Of a stretch of DNA of 64,000 bases, positions 12,267 through 23,676 are shown piece by piece. The stretch covers positions 61,129,416-61,193,415 of the forward strand of contig OX421966.1 of assembly GCA_949128115.1 (NCBI GenBank), read 5' to 3'. The stretch is from Anaspis maculata. Lineage: Eukaryota > Arthropoda > Insecta > Coleoptera > Scraptiidae. Numbering within the stretch: the stretch's first letter is position 1; each line of letters starts with the position of its first letter. The notes under the pieces were generated by a model. It searched no databases. It saw only the letters and a program-made list of their open reading frames with translations, and was not told where the DNA came from. A program made the translations under genes and the position numbers.

Positions 12267-12269
12267 ATT

Positions 12270-12765
12270 GACTGCCGCCAGTAGATCTGCGACGGCTCCA
12301 GAAACGTTCATCAGATTTGTGTCTATACCGGCGCTCTCTGAAAAGTCTGTACTTTCGCCAATTTTGCGGATGTGTCTTACTCGCTTATTGAGATCTCCAG
12401 CCTAATCTAACATCCAGAAGCACCGCGTTGGGCTCCCGAATGTACTGGAATCGCACAAAAGTCTCGCAACTCGTAATAGTATGACATAACAATGGCAACC
12501 AATCATTGTCATCGCATGCTGATTCCGGCAGTCATCTTGTGGCGGAAAAAAATAGGGTGAGTCGCGAATACGCATTAGTTAGGCAGATCGGGCAAAAGCA
12601 CCAATTTTTTTGTTCACGAACTACTCATACCCTAGGTTAAATTTTTTGTGTAGGGTCTACTCCACGCCACTGCCCACATGACAGCCGTCTTGAATGTAGG
12701 TCAAATGATTTCAATCAGAAACTTCCAACGGTCCTTCATAGTGCTTCAAAATCAACATAATCATG
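12270..12765. other. upstream side of the broken gene; no further exon supported
   Basis: 12270-12414 is the first recognised exon of the minus-strand gene. Beyond it, to 12765, I see no additional exon with confidence; a frame near 12420-12450 does not join in phase. Confidence 0.3.
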
Positions 12766-12769
12766 ATCC

Positions 12770-14120
12770 TTTTCAGCGTGAGAAAATCACAAACTGGAAA
12801 CTTTATTTCGACAATGTCAACGGAATAATTAACTTATAGCGATAATTGTGGTAAATTCATCAACTTCATGACGAGAATTCCATCGAAATAAACAGCTTTA
12901 TAGCAAGAGATTTGTTGAATTCATCAATGAGAATTTCACTGAACTTATCAATTTCAGGCGAGAATTTTGCTAAATTCATCAAGTTTATAGCGAGAATTTC
13001 GCTAAATTCGTCAACTCCAGACACAGTAAGAATTTCGCTCAACCCATCAGTTCTCGTCGAATTCATCAATCATTTATAACAAGAATTTTGCTTCATTTAT
13101 CAATTTTATGGCGCGAATTTCGCGAGAATAATCAACTCCATAAAAAAATCACTAGCGTTTAGGGTGTGACTTGAACGAGAATAATGTAAGTTTAATAACC
13201 TTCATGATTGCGAATTAGGTTACTATTGCTTAATCGTATTCATTAACTTCGCTGAATTCATCAAATTTTAGCGGGAATTTTGCCGAATTCATCAATTTTA
13301 TCACGAGAGTTTCGCTAAATTGATCAACTTCATTGCGAGAATTCCGATAACATCGTCATTTTTATAGCATAAGTGTTTCACTGAATGCTTGAAAACTGGG
13401 TAACAGGTGCTCTTTAGCGAGAGAAAATCATTAAACTTGCCAACTTTACCTAGAGCAAAAATTTCGTCGCAGTTGAAAACTTTATAGCGAGAACTTCGCT
13501 ATAAATTCGAAAACTTCACGGTGAGAATGTCGCTGAATTCAAGAATTTTCCAGTGATAATCACGCTGAATCCAACAACTTCATAGTTAAGAATTTCGGTA
13601 AACTCAACAACTTCACGGCAACAACTCCGTTGAACACATTAAATTTGGAAAAATATCATTAGCGTTTCAACTGTGACTTTAACGGGAGATATGGGGACAA
13701 TCACAACTTCATTGCTTGCAAATCGGGCTAGAGGTGTCTAGATCATGGGAAATTTGATAAGTATATCAGCCTTCTAGCAAAAATTCTGCTGAATTCGTCA
13801 AATTTGTAGCAAAAATTTCACTCAATCACCAACTTCATGCCAAGAGTTCCGCTGAATTTCCCAACTGTATTCCGAGAATGTTGTTAAATCCCTAGCTTTA
13901 TGACAAAAGGTTCGTTCAGTTCATTTACCTTGAAAAATAAGTGCCATTAGCGTTGAAGTGTGACTTTGAGGAGAAAAATAAGAACATTCGCAACTTCATT
14001 GATTTCACTATGAGAAAATCGTTGGAGTTACCAAGTTAATAGCGAAAATTCCGTTGAATTTGATGACTATAGCGAGAACTTCACTAGACTCATTAACTTC
14101 ATAGCGATATATGTTTCACA
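12770..14120. repeat. degenerate minisatellite, ~37-bp unit
   Basis: About 1.35 kb of diverged tandem copies of a unit like AATTCATCAACTTCATAGCG followed by AGAATTTCGCT. A longer internal motif, CATTAGCGTT..GTGACTT, recurs near 13150, 13655 and 13945, giving a loose higher-order period of 300-500 bp. Short frames across it are repeat translations, not genes. Confidence 0.75.
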
Positions 14121-14539
14121 TTCAAATACGCCGGTCAGTAAATAATTCAGTATGAGCGTCAGGATCGTAGTGGAAAGACAGAAATCCAGTTTTCTCTCTG
14201 ATATGCGGAAAAAAATGTCGGTGTCGAAAATGGCAGTCAATTGGAACGGAATTGAACTTTTGTTGTGTGCAACTAATAAACCATCAAACAGATTTCAATC
14301 AAATTTAGTTCATAAGAAGGCTACCACAAAGAACATATATGAAACACAAGTTTTTTTGGTAGAAATAAGCATCGGAGACTAGTACTCTGTTGCGTCAACT
14401 TAAAATTTTCCGGCGAGTATCCATCAGGAATGGAGAAAGGTTTTTGCTCGGGGTGACTTTTTGGGAGGAAGGTAGGGTTCGAAAAATCATCCAAAGACTT
14501 ATCATGACCAAATGAGGGACCAGATCGCGACCACAGCCC

Positions 14540-14900
14540 TTAAAAGACAAAATTGTCGATGATTTTTGTTAATTTTTGATTAATCAGGAGCCATTTCCCG
14601 GCTACAACTTCAGCCAGATCTTGCAAGTTGTTTGATTATAAAGCACGTTAGCGGAAGCACCTCCCTCATTTTATTCCAAACAAGCTCTATAGGGTTTAGA
14701 TCTGGGTAGCGAGCGGTTCATATCATTCTTGTGATTTCGTAATCTTCGAAAAATTCATTCACAACTCGTGCTTCATGGGGACGGATATTATCATCCACGT
14801 GAATGAAATTTGGTTCTTTTTGAGCGGCAAAGGGTGACACGATTATTGGCCTTAAAAATTTGGTTCACGTATCTGTCCACGTTCACTGTTTCGTTAGAGA
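14540..14900 (-). pseudogene. Tc1-like transposase pseudogene (DD34E C-terminal half)
   Basis: The minus-strand translation contains NVDRYVNQIFKANN, then after a frameshift NFIHVDDNIRPHEARVV, then ARYPDLNPIELVWNKMREV. The aspartate of DDN and the glutamate of NPIE are separated by 34 residues, the spacing of DD34E Tc1 transposases, which excise and insert elements at TA sites. A TGA stop lies where these proteins usually have tryptophan (between RMI and TARYP), with more stops downstream. The N-terminal HTH region and flanking inverted repeats were not found. The copy is dead. Confidence 0.85.
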
Positions 14901-15404
14901 ATAGGGTTTGTATCGTCTCTCTCACTTAACGGCCTACGTCTGAACGGTTCAAACACCCAAATTTTCTAGATCATGTATCAAAAAAAAGCTGAAAAATAAC
15001 AAATGAGGGTTTGCTATCAAGTTGCAGACGCAAAGTTGGGACGGCGTAACTTGCCAAATACAGCGGTCTGATTGGTTGTTTCTCGTCGTTGCTATGAAAA
15101 CCTCACTTACGGAGGTCTCAGCCCCAACTTGATATCGAGCCGTAAGACTACAAATTGACTGTATACTCATGCTTCAAGACTTTTCCAGAAAATCCAAATA
15201 CGGCTTCAAACTTATGCAAAAAACCACGTGTACTTGTTAGAGCTTGTAGCTAAGGTGAAAATATTCCAACCTAATCTTCACAGGATATTCACCTACACAA
15301 CAAAGAAAATAAATCATGTCTGCAATTGCCCAATCGAAAATTCTGCGAAGTCAAAGTTAATGCAAAATTCTCCTAGGCCACTTCAATTGATGTTCAATGT
15401 GGTA

Positions 15405-15640
15405 GAGTTGACGGCACACCACAAGGACCTGTGGGCGGGGCCTAACAGAAAAACAAAAATCGTTTTGGACGAGTCCGTGTGTTGAAATGGGGAAGCAACA
15501 CCGTCAGCTGGAGTGGTGGACTATTACCAGGTCACAGGTGAACCTAAAATCCCACTGCAGATCTAGGTGAATCACTAAATGAACTCAGTTCGCGCAGTTA
15601 GGCTCCGCCCACAGGTCCCTGTGGTGTACCGTCAACTCTG
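15405..15640. repeat. inverted-repeat MITE-like element, 236 bp
   Basis: The arms AGAGTTGACGGCACACCAC (near 15407) and GTGGTGTACCGTCAACTCT (near 15620) pair, and continue inward through GGACCTGTGGGCGG and CCGCCCACAGGTCC. The middle is non-coding. The target duplication is unclear. Confidence 0.65.
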
Positions 15641-16929
15641 AAAAACAAACAAAAAGTACTCGTTGGCGAGTTACGAAAAATTATTGATCAGCGTTTAGGC
15701 CACATCGATATCTCTTTTTCCTGAAGAGTTATCCGGGTTAAGGACAGACGGACGGACAAATTGAAGCTAAAAGAGCCTTTTTTCCATTTTTCGGGCAATT
15801 AGATTTCATTGGAAACATTTCATTTAGATGATGATAGTCAATAGCCATGTGCAAACCTAAATTATAAACGACATAATCAGGTCGCAAAATTCTAGTTTTT
15901 TTGAGTAAAACTGGTTGAGTTGCGTTTCAAAATAATTTTCAACGCCATATATGATTTCAGAATGTGAAATTCAAATTCCAACTTTAAGTATACTTGTTCC
16001 GGGTTAAAACCTAATTTTCTTGGGCTACATATTATGATCTAAACACTTTGCGATGCTAAACACGACAAACAGTGACTGACACTTTATTGACTTTTTGCTC
16101 AACATTTTTTCATACCTTAATAAACTGCTGGACAACAAAGTTGTCGGTATCGGCAAAATGGTCCGACTTTGAAGACCAATAACTTCCGATTGCCGGATGC
16201 GATTTCCGTTTTGTTTGTTGTGTTGATTAGCCTAATGCTTCCGTCACCTATCCTATGAAAGTGAATGTTGAGAAACTTCATGTAAAATGTCTACCTACAG
16301 GGTGATACGTAAAATGCTGCAAAATTGTACTGACTTCATCGTACCCCCATTTGTCGAAAACAAATTTTTTTATGTATTCTATACAAAAATCATGTAGTGT
16401 GGTGTCTTACCTTGAAACGGTTTTGGAATTATGCGGATTGGAAGTCTAACATTGAAGATATAAATTTTTATTTTGAATGTTACAGATTTGCCTTGTTGGC
16501 ACGCGAGATTGTCACTTCTGATGAATAGATTGACATTGAGCAAGATTGTTCGTACAACAGTCCAGAACAATTTAACTTTCAACACAACCCGAATATTTGG
16601 TGTGGGGCCAAGCAGGGGGCACTTTTTCAAGTGGTTGTCCCTGCCTGTTTTTCGTACGTTGGATTTCGTCAGAATTTCATCAGAACTTTAGATATGGAAC
16701 ATGTTCTATTTGCCGATTTAAGCCCCTGAAAATGGTAACAATGTGAAACTTCAGTGTCCGAGTGAAGTAAAGCCTCCCTGGACGTTATACTTTTTGTGCT
16801 TGTACTATGCCTGAGTTTCGTAAATCTGCAACATTCAACATAAAAATTTATATCTTTAATGTTAGACTTCCAATCCGGGTTATTTCTAAACCGTTTCGAG
16901 ATAAGACACCACACTTTATAATTTTTGTA

Positions 16930-17048
16930 CCGTATGATCAAAAACTTTCCTCCTCTAAGCAGGCTGTGGTCTGGTCATTGGCAGGCAAACGAGGCTGATT
17001 TTGGCCAGGCCACAGCCTGCCTGGAGGAGGAAAGTTTTTTATCATACA
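16930..17048 (+). mobile_element. 119-bp hairpin MITE, copy 1
   Basis: Near-perfect inverted arms (GTATGATCAAAAACTTTCC and its complement; inner AGGCTGTGGTCTGG and CCAGGCCACAGCCT) around a short centre. It is flanked by GTA (16927-16929 and 17049-17051). The opposite arm of P2 shows the empty site (near 16370-16390) apart from one indel. A second copy in opposite orientation lies at 51277-51393. Confidence 0.75.
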
Positions 17049-17305
17049 GTATTAGAATACATAACAGTTTTTTTTTTGACAAATGGGGGTACGATGAAGT
17101 CGTTGCAATTTTGCACCATTTTACGTATCACCCTGTAGAAAATTTACATGAAATTCCTCAACATTCACTATTATAGAATGGGTTACGGAAAGATTGAGCT
17201 AGTTAACGCAAGAAACAAAATGAAAATCGCGATCGGCAATCGAGAGATATGACCTCCGAAGTCGGACCATTTTTCCGATACCGACAACTTCGTTGTCCAG
17301 CAGTT

Positions 17306-18071
17306 TACACCTTTTCCAGTTGTAGTTCAGAAAATATCAATTGTATTTCAGATATCGTCAATTGAATTTCAGATTATTCAAGTGTAGTTCAGAAAGCGTC
17401 AATTGTATTTCGGATTAGGCACTTGTTATTCAGAAGGCGTCAATTGTATTTCAGATTTATCAAATGTAGTTCAGAAAACTTGAACTGTACATCAGATTAT
17501 GTCAATTGTATTTCAGAAAGCGTTAATTGAATTTCAGAAGACGTCAATTGTAGTTCAGAAGACATCAATTGCATCTCAGATTAGTAAAATATAGTTCAGA
17601 AAGTATCAATTTTATTCGGACTCCTGCAAATTGGGGCACCTTTGCACAGCCACAGCTTCGAACTCTTGATCTTCTTGTACGATGAACTGCCAGATATTCG
17701 GCACATCTTCTGTGTAACAGATGCCTGCGGGGGTGTTAATCGCACGACCGGCTTCCGCAGCATTGAAGAACGACAAATGCTACAATTATCTTGGAGCTGC
17801 ATTGATTGATTGCTGCAATTATACATATAACTTATTTTCTGAACTACAAATGACATGTTCTGAAATACAAATCACGCTTTCTGATATTCAAATGATCATT
17901 TCTAATATACAAATGACGCTTTCTCAAATTCAATTTATTAATCTGAAATACAATTGACTGTTTTTGAAATACATTTGACTAATCTGAAATACAATTGACG
18001 TCTTCTGAACTACAATTGACGATATCTGAAATACAACTGATGTTTTCTAAACTACAACTGGAAAAGGTGTA
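17306..18071. mobile_element. element built of inverted 21-bp arrays, TSD GTT
   Basis: 766 bp with ends TACACCTTTTCCAGTTGTAG and CTACAACTGGAAAAGGTGTA, flanked by GTT (17303-17305 and 18072-18074). Each arm is a degenerate tandem array of about 11-14 copies of a ~21-bp unit, TCAATTGTATTTCAGAARRC, in one orientation on the left (17320-17615) and the opposite on the right (17825-18060). The ~200-bp centre (17620-17820) is unique. The ends and 3-bp duplication match the other TA-ended foldback elements here. Confidence 0.78.
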
Positions 18072-18076
18072 GTTAT

Positions 18077-19000
18077 TTGGATCTCGATTTGGATATTTTG
18101 AAATAATGAACCTAGAAGAGGTCGAGTTCCCCACACTTTAACACTCCATGAGTTCAAAAATTAAAGCAGAATGATTTCGAGACACCCTGTATCGCTGATC
18201 GATGTATACCTACGATTTACAGGACTTTGCAGAATTTCGTCATAAATCAAAACTAAGATGAGTTATCACCATCAGCTTCTTGGTTCGGAGCCGGACCGTT
18301 ACCAATTAACTAAAATAAATAACCGCGGACCGGATGGAATAAACTGAATAAATCATAAACACGGTGCGCCATCAGAACAAATCGTGCTTGCCGCCCACGA
18401 TTTTTTTGAGTCTCACTCGCCTGTTTTATAAAATCATATTTACATCTTTCGGTCGCACATCATCGACCAAAGCCTCTGGCAGATAGGTATCCATCCACCC
18501 AGTAGTTGTTTGGGACGCGCAACCATTTATATTAATATTAATAGAACCATTATTCGCAGTTAGACGACTGACTCTGCTTGGGTGCAATCTACTTTGCGAT
18601 CTCTTTCACGTCCAGCAGCGTCCGAAACGGGGCATAAATTCGCACGTGATTTGCATTTCGGTCGTATGCGGAGCCGAAGATCGAGCGGGATTTTTGCGAA
18701 AAACTGGAATCGCAGACTGTGTCGACTGACACATGCGGGGTTCGGTTGGTATAGGAGCTCGTTTAAGTATATGACAGAGATGACGGATAAAATGAGGGTG
18801 CAACTAGATTCCTCCCATCGAACCAGCGAGAATCTGCAAAATCTACAGCGAATAATCATTTTTATCGGTTAGAGCAGGACAAAAGCCCGAAAAACCTTTT
18901 TTTTTTCAGCCGACATGATTGTCTTTTCTGGCTTAATTCGAATGTTCAGAACCAAATCAGTTTGGGACTGTGTCAGCGAAATACTTGATATCAAAATCCG
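18077..19000. other. no gene recognised
   Basis: Includes a CACCCTGTATCG remnant at about 18184. Around 18560-18870 open frames lie on both strands in slightly GC-richer DNA. None shows a domain, and the overlap on opposite strands argues against calling either. Confidence 0.35.
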
Positions 19001-19216
19001 ATGTCGAAGTCGCCGGGTTTAGGTCGAATCTGGGGTTCGTGCTACCGGTGGGGAACGCCGCAGGGTTCATGTGTGTCTCCAAACCTATTCAAAGTGTTTG
19101 TGGATGATTTGGCGGGAAGCCTTGGGGGTCCGCAGCTTTGCCCGATACTTTACGCTGATGACACCACCATAATAGGGTCCTTGCATGAATTTTATTTTGA
19201 GACGATCACTTCATAA
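19001..19216 (+). pseudogene. LINE reverse-transcriptase fragment (GTPQG..YADD)
   Basis: The plus-strand frame contains GTPQGSCVSPNLFKVFVDDL, RT motif 4, and PILYADDTTIIGS with the catalytic YADD box. These copy LINE RNA into DNA at the target site. Neither the earlier RT motifs nor the following thumb region is present in frame. The next RT segment in order appears at 22859-23676, so both pieces may come from one element separated by ~3.6 kb. Confidence 0.8.
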
Positions 19217-20074
19217 AATCATTCAAAACGTTGAAGCCCACCGTTTGTACGGGTCGAAATCACGCGGAGGAAAAATCCATAAGTGTATTGGGAATTGAGC
19301 GTGCGATGCAAGTTCACCACATGGTTAAAAGATGTCGCTAGCCGTGTAATGGACACATAGAAAGTTCGAGACCTGGTATAAAACAATTTAGCTATAATTC
19401 TTTAGTCACTCTCAACCCCACACCGTAGACGAGCCGATGTCCGTGTGCTCCGCCGTACCTCGAAATTTCGCGGCCCTCCCGTGTGCCATTGTCCGCATAT
19501 CGGCGTTCCCAAATTAAATGCGCGACAATATTTCCGACGTCTGATTACCAATACGTTCATCGTTCATCGCCACATCACACGCGCGACCGAGGAGGTACAG
19601 TCCAGCCCGTCATCGAAGAGATTTCCATCCGTGCCGTGGTAGGATCAGATGTGAATTGCCCCGTCTACATCAAGCTCTTCATCATCGGGAGTCACACGAC
19701 TCGCGCTTGATTGTTCATTCCATATTTCTAAATACCGGAATTGCACATTTGCTCGCGTTCGTGTAAAAATTAGTATCAAGCTTGTTGGATTTCGCACCGG
19801 TGCACACCTCATTTCTGCTCCGGGATTAATTGCGTCGTACTTTGGGAGACGTCTTTACCAGGGAGTTTTTAAGCTAAAGCCAGAGCCTTTGGACCGTGTG
19901 GGTATCGCGAGTAACCGAGGTAGACCTGAGTGCGTCATTTGCCTCCGAAGAGATTGTATAATTTCATATCCATGGGGTTGTAACCCTTCACACAGAACGC
20001 TGCCTGTTGGAAGAGGAACCTGCATCGAGCACTTGTAATCTGTCCCTGACAAAAAGCTCCTCCGTGGCGAGCCA
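19217..20074. other. no gene recognised
   Basis: GC-richer than most of the window. Open frames on both strands at 19445-19710 and 19855-20052 carry no recognisable motif. It may be part of whatever inserted between the two LINE fragments. Confidence 0.3.
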
Positions 20075-20400
20075 GGGCCTCCTTTCGGGGTTGTGTCCAG
20101 GCCTTCTACTGGACGGGTCGGGGCTTCCTTTAGTACTGTGTCCTGGCCTTCACTGGCGATGCGTCATGGCCTCGTTGGAGTTGGTACCTAACAGTTCACT
20201 GGCTGCGTCTGGGCCTCCTTTCGGGGTTGTGTCCAGGCCTTCTACTGGACGCATCGGGGCCTCCTTTAGCGTTGTGTCCTGGCCTTCACAGGCGATGCGT
20301 CATGGCCTTTATTGGGGGTGGTTCCTGACAGTTCACTGGCTGCGTCTGGGCCTCCTCGCGGGGTACGTCTTGTCCTGCTTCGGTTCAGCTAGGCTTCAGG
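20075..20400 (+). repeat. GC-rich tandem repeat, ~137-bp unit
   Basis: GGGCCTCCTTTCGGGGTTG starts at about 20075 and 20211, and a shorter third copy starts at about 20348. Each unit has two related halves (..GTGTCCAGGCCTTCTACTGG and ..GTGTCCTGGCCTTCA). A long plus-strand frame crosses it, but only because the unit lacks stops in that phase. Confidence 0.8.
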
Positions 20401-20739
20401 AGTGGATGCTTGTAATTGACGAACGGTACCTCGCGGTGGAAAAGGAGCGATCTTGTGGGGTGGGGCAGACGACCTACGATTGAGATTTGCAATGTCCTAG
20501 AAAGCCACGATCGACACGGGGTAGACTTCAACTTCTCAGTGGGTGGTACCTGCAGTCCAGGGGTTGGGGTTGGAACTTCGACAGAGCTTTGAGCGACACT
20601 TCTGAATACGCGCTGCTGAGTTTAGGGAATCACGAAACGGATAGGAACTGGAGAGAACTAAAATCGCGTTTGTTGAAACCAGGGTTCGGACCCTGTCCTA
20701 GAGTCGTAATTGTTAATAATAATCGGTTTAGGACAACGA

Positions 20740-20753
20740 CCCCCCCCCCCCCC
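20740..20753 (+). repeat. 14-base poly-C run
   Basis: A run of 14 C following GACAACGA. Such long C tracts are rare here. The 132-codon frame across it (20487-20885) translates the run as proline and shows nothing else gene-like. Confidence 0.9.
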
Positions 20754-20889
20754 TTCCGTGAAACTAATGACTTTGTTTTAGCGTGCAACTGCAGTTATTT
20801 AGATTTCCATTTTGGTTGGGTCATTAAGAACAAGAGAATTATTATGAATGACGAATGTTATGGAGAGGAGTTTCACCTAGAGTGACGTC

Positions 20890-22858
20890 CGGTTTGTTCA
20901 TCGCGTGACTAATGAATTTGTTGCAGGATGCACCTGAAGTGATAGAGATTGTTATCGGGAAATGGAATATCGATTAGAAACTGTTCGTATAATTACCTGG
21001 ATATTCGACGACGCGACGCTTCGATAAATTTGTACCTATAATGAATTGTTACGGCTCAATAGTTGGTTAGCAATCTGATATTTATTTATAGGGAAAAATA
21101 GTTGTTTCGAAGCCTTCTTGCGTTAATTCGGCGGCGAGCACCTTTGTAGGTTTTTAGCAACAATGGGGTTCACTTCACACAAAACAAAACGGGGTTCAAC
21201 CAAAGGGTCTTCACGTGGGAGAGTTTGTACCTTGACTCGAGTAATTGTTCGCGTACACCATTGGTTCCGAAGTTTTTGGAAGGGTGAAATTGGGTTTTAC
21301 ATTTCCGGCTATAGACACTCGCGGTCGTGAAATCCTTCTAAGCTTCAAGGGCAATTCAAGGTGAAAATAGGTCCAGTTCTCCACAAAGGCACCGGGCCAT
21401 ATCCAATCCCTTCCAAAACGGGCAAAAGATTACCATAGCCTAAAAAGAGTCATGCAAAAAGAATAGTCCAGAGAATAAGAGACGCAGCCTTTGAAAAGAG
21501 ATTCATAATAGGAGGAGCCCCGCACACACCGGCCCACGAACTTAGATTGTAGGGAACAGGGTAACAACAGAAAAGAGAGGGGGGAGTTCCCATCGCTCGC
21601 AAAAGTCACTCAAACCCTTTTTCGGTGTCTAGACGCTGGGCCTAACCCTAACATAACCTATAACACTAACTTAAATGTTCAGTCTGATGGATCCACGATA
21701 AGAATTTCGAACCACGCCCCCACACAAAGTTTAAATGTTGGTCAAGGTGTAGAATCAGGTGTTCATCGGGGTATTGATGTGTGATGGCTTTGAAATAATT
21801 ATTAGGGGAAACTCATCTCTTAGGGAACACTTAGAAAACTCAGCTATCCTAGTTACCAGCGTTGAGGTAGGGTCAGGTATAGGAACGAGCCTTTATTTAA
21901 ACACTTTGACATGTAAATAGAAGACAATATAACGACTTTATGTTACAACTAATTTTTGTGTCTTACTGCGTTCAAACTAGAGGTTAATTCGATCTCAACA
22001 CGCCCAGGATCTCTATCCTCGAACCACAAGAAGGATGCACAACAGGATGGTGTCCTGATACTAGACGATCACCGGCCAAAGCAGTCCCAAGAGCGGGAAA
22101 AGTGATTTAATTCAAATAAGTTGAATTAAATTGGAGTATGTTGGGTTGCCTATCCATACAGGCGCAGAAGCTAAAGAGTTAGGGGTGTTTCAACGTTATC
22201 CACAATAATTTCCGCCAAAAAAAAAATTAAAAAAATTGGTCCATCCTTTACATGAAGATCAAAGTTTGAATTTTTTTTTCGCGCCAAAAACGCGGTCGCT
22301 TCTACAATGACCTTGTATGACCACGATGAGGTCAATCCGAGACTTCTATTTTTTGTTTGCAAGTTTGTTTTCTTTGCGCGGTTGCAGCCCTGCGCTGCGC
22401 TGCTCTCTGAAACCCCGCGAAAATTCAAATCCTCATTAGGTATTCTACCCATGGAGATTATTTCACCTATCAACTTGCTATAGTTGATGAAAGTATGAAA
22501 GCCGCGAACAGTGCCGTCGCCCTTGCCCCACGTGTCAGGGCCATCCCTAACCTCGTGCTGCGCGTTTTTCAACCTGAACTGAGTTTTACCCCCCACGGAC
22601 GACTGAGACAGTGACAGTGAGATATGTCAAACATTTAAAATTCGTAGTCGCAATCTGTCAGTGTAGAATCAAGTAGCCCCAGCCCGGGGCACGATGACGT
22701 CATCCCGCAGCTGACACATCGGTGCATGGAAGTTGCATGCCTAACAGCTTTTGTGTTTTAAATTTACAAAATAAAATAATATATCAAGATTTTCGAAAAA
22801 CCGTTCAGTCTGTGGTGCTATTTGGCTACCAAAGCATCATTGGAGGCAATAAAAAAAA
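20890..22858. other. no gene recognised; one unassigned minus-strand frame
   Basis: A 141-codon minus-strand frame at 22171-22596 has no domain I recognise and ends in a T-rich stretch; its GC-rich start (ACGTGGGGCAAGGGCGACGG) reads like repeat DNA. A small hairpin TTAATTCAAATAAGTTGAATTAA-like lies near 22108. The rest is ordinary sequence. Confidence 0.3.
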
Positions 22859-23676
22859 ATCGTGCAAGGACCCTATTGTTACCGCAGAAAGTCGAAAGGA
22901 GGCGGCATCTATCGCGCAGGCATACATTAGAAAGGTCGAGAGCTGATGTGATACAAATGAAATTTCTTTGAATACTGCAAAGTCCGTGGTAACCGAGTTC
23001 TGTACAAAAAATCTAGTTTACTGTTAAGAGCGACTGACGGCAGTACATTGCGTGGTGTGACTTGGACAAACTTCTTGGGAGCTCGCTTGGACCAGAAGCT
23101 AACTTGGTCCAAACACACAGATCAAGTGGCAGCTGAACTAAACTCTAAGCTATTTCTAATAAAAAAAATTGAGACCAACTGTGTCAAGCGAGGTTCTAAT
23201 GTTAACGTACTTTGGCCTTGTACAGGCCGTGCTGTTGTATGGGTTGATCTTTTGGGGGGTGGCGCGGGAAGCGGATCGAGTCTTCAAGGTACAAAAGAGG
23301 ATAGTCAGAGTGATGGCGGGTGTATCGTATGGGCGTCAGTCATGTCGGGAGATTTTTAGGCGCCTCCGGATCATGCCTCTTGCGCCTCTTCTTATCTTTC
23401 TGGTAGTCTTGTTCATTAAGAGCCGTCCACACTTGACTAGACGACAAGACTTGCATGATCATGACACAAGACAAAAAACAGAACTCCATCAGAGTTTCTC
23501 AAGACTGGGTGTGTGTCAGAGCGACCCATGCTACATGGGAATCAAGTGTTTCGACAAGCTGTGTCGGGTTGATGGGCGCTTCTGGGATCTCTCTGAAAAG
23601 AGTTTTCAGGGCTAATCTAAAAAAATCCCTTATAGATAAATGTTATTACTCCTTAGAAGAGTTTTTCAATGAGTGA
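22859..23676 (+). pseudogene. LINE reverse-transcriptase C-terminal fragment, frameshifted
   Basis: In order: TAESRKEAASIAQAYIRKVE, a TGA where RTs usually have Trp, then CDTNEISLNTAKSVVTEFCT, then in other frames TNFLGARLDQKLTWSKHTDQ, VLLYGLIFWGV, QKRIVRVMAGV, and a tail with YMGIKCFDKL and SLIDKCYYSLEEFF. This is the thumb and C-terminal region of a non-LTR ORF2 (residues normally just after YADD to the C-terminus). At least two frameshifts and two stops mark it as dead. The element ends near 23676 without a clear poly-A tail. Confidence 0.85.

Larger units (their letters stand above)
6909..12414 (-). pseudogene. unidentified multi-exon gene split by two transposons
   Basis: On the minus strand, about 12414-12267 reads as protein (for example DLNKRVRHIRKIGES, then AVADLLAAVN). 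The frame resumes beyond a 581-bp palindrome at 11685-11653 and ends at a donor of the form AAAG|GTAACA. A ~300-nt intron (about 11352-11652) ends ...CCGCAG. The next exon continues in compatible phase (LDISRVYMMALKYMET, LAELYAKYVGLFGSR) to 11113, where a 4.2-kb element interrupts it; beyond that the frame runs about ten codons to a stop at 6909-6911. The acceptor of the first exon (near 12414) and any earlier exons are uncertain. I do not recognise the protein family. Both exons have an insertion, so this copy should be non-functional unless the elements are spliced out. Confidence 0.55.
16121..18076. mobile_element. palindromic element P2 with two nested inserts
   Basis: Outer arms start TAAACTGCTGGACAAC and end GTTGTCCAGCAGTT, with further pairing at CTACAGGGTGATACGTAAAA (near 16299) and its complement (near 17118), and at 16383-16490 with 16810-16915. 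The centre (about 16490-16800) is single-copy. The right arm contains a 119-bp MITE (16930-17048), and the extreme right end is split by the 17306-18071 element. No transposase was found. Confidence 0.7.

Noticed and set aside
17318..18065. CRISPR-like array
   Set aside because: The units are contiguous degenerate tandem repeats without distinct spacers, inverted in the second half, in a eukaryotic transposon.
18560..18872. Overlapping ~97-codon frames on opposite strands
   Set aside because: Neither has a motif; strand choice is arbitrary and no splice sites fit.
20007..20483. 158-codon plus-strand open frame
   Set aside because: It runs through a 137-bp GC-rich tandem repeat whose unit happens to lack stops; no domain, and composition is dictated by the repeat.
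22171..22596. 141-codon minus-strand open frame
   Set aside because: No recognisable motif, a low-complexity hydrophobic end from a T-rich tract, and no splice or poly(A) support. It is probably repeat-derived.
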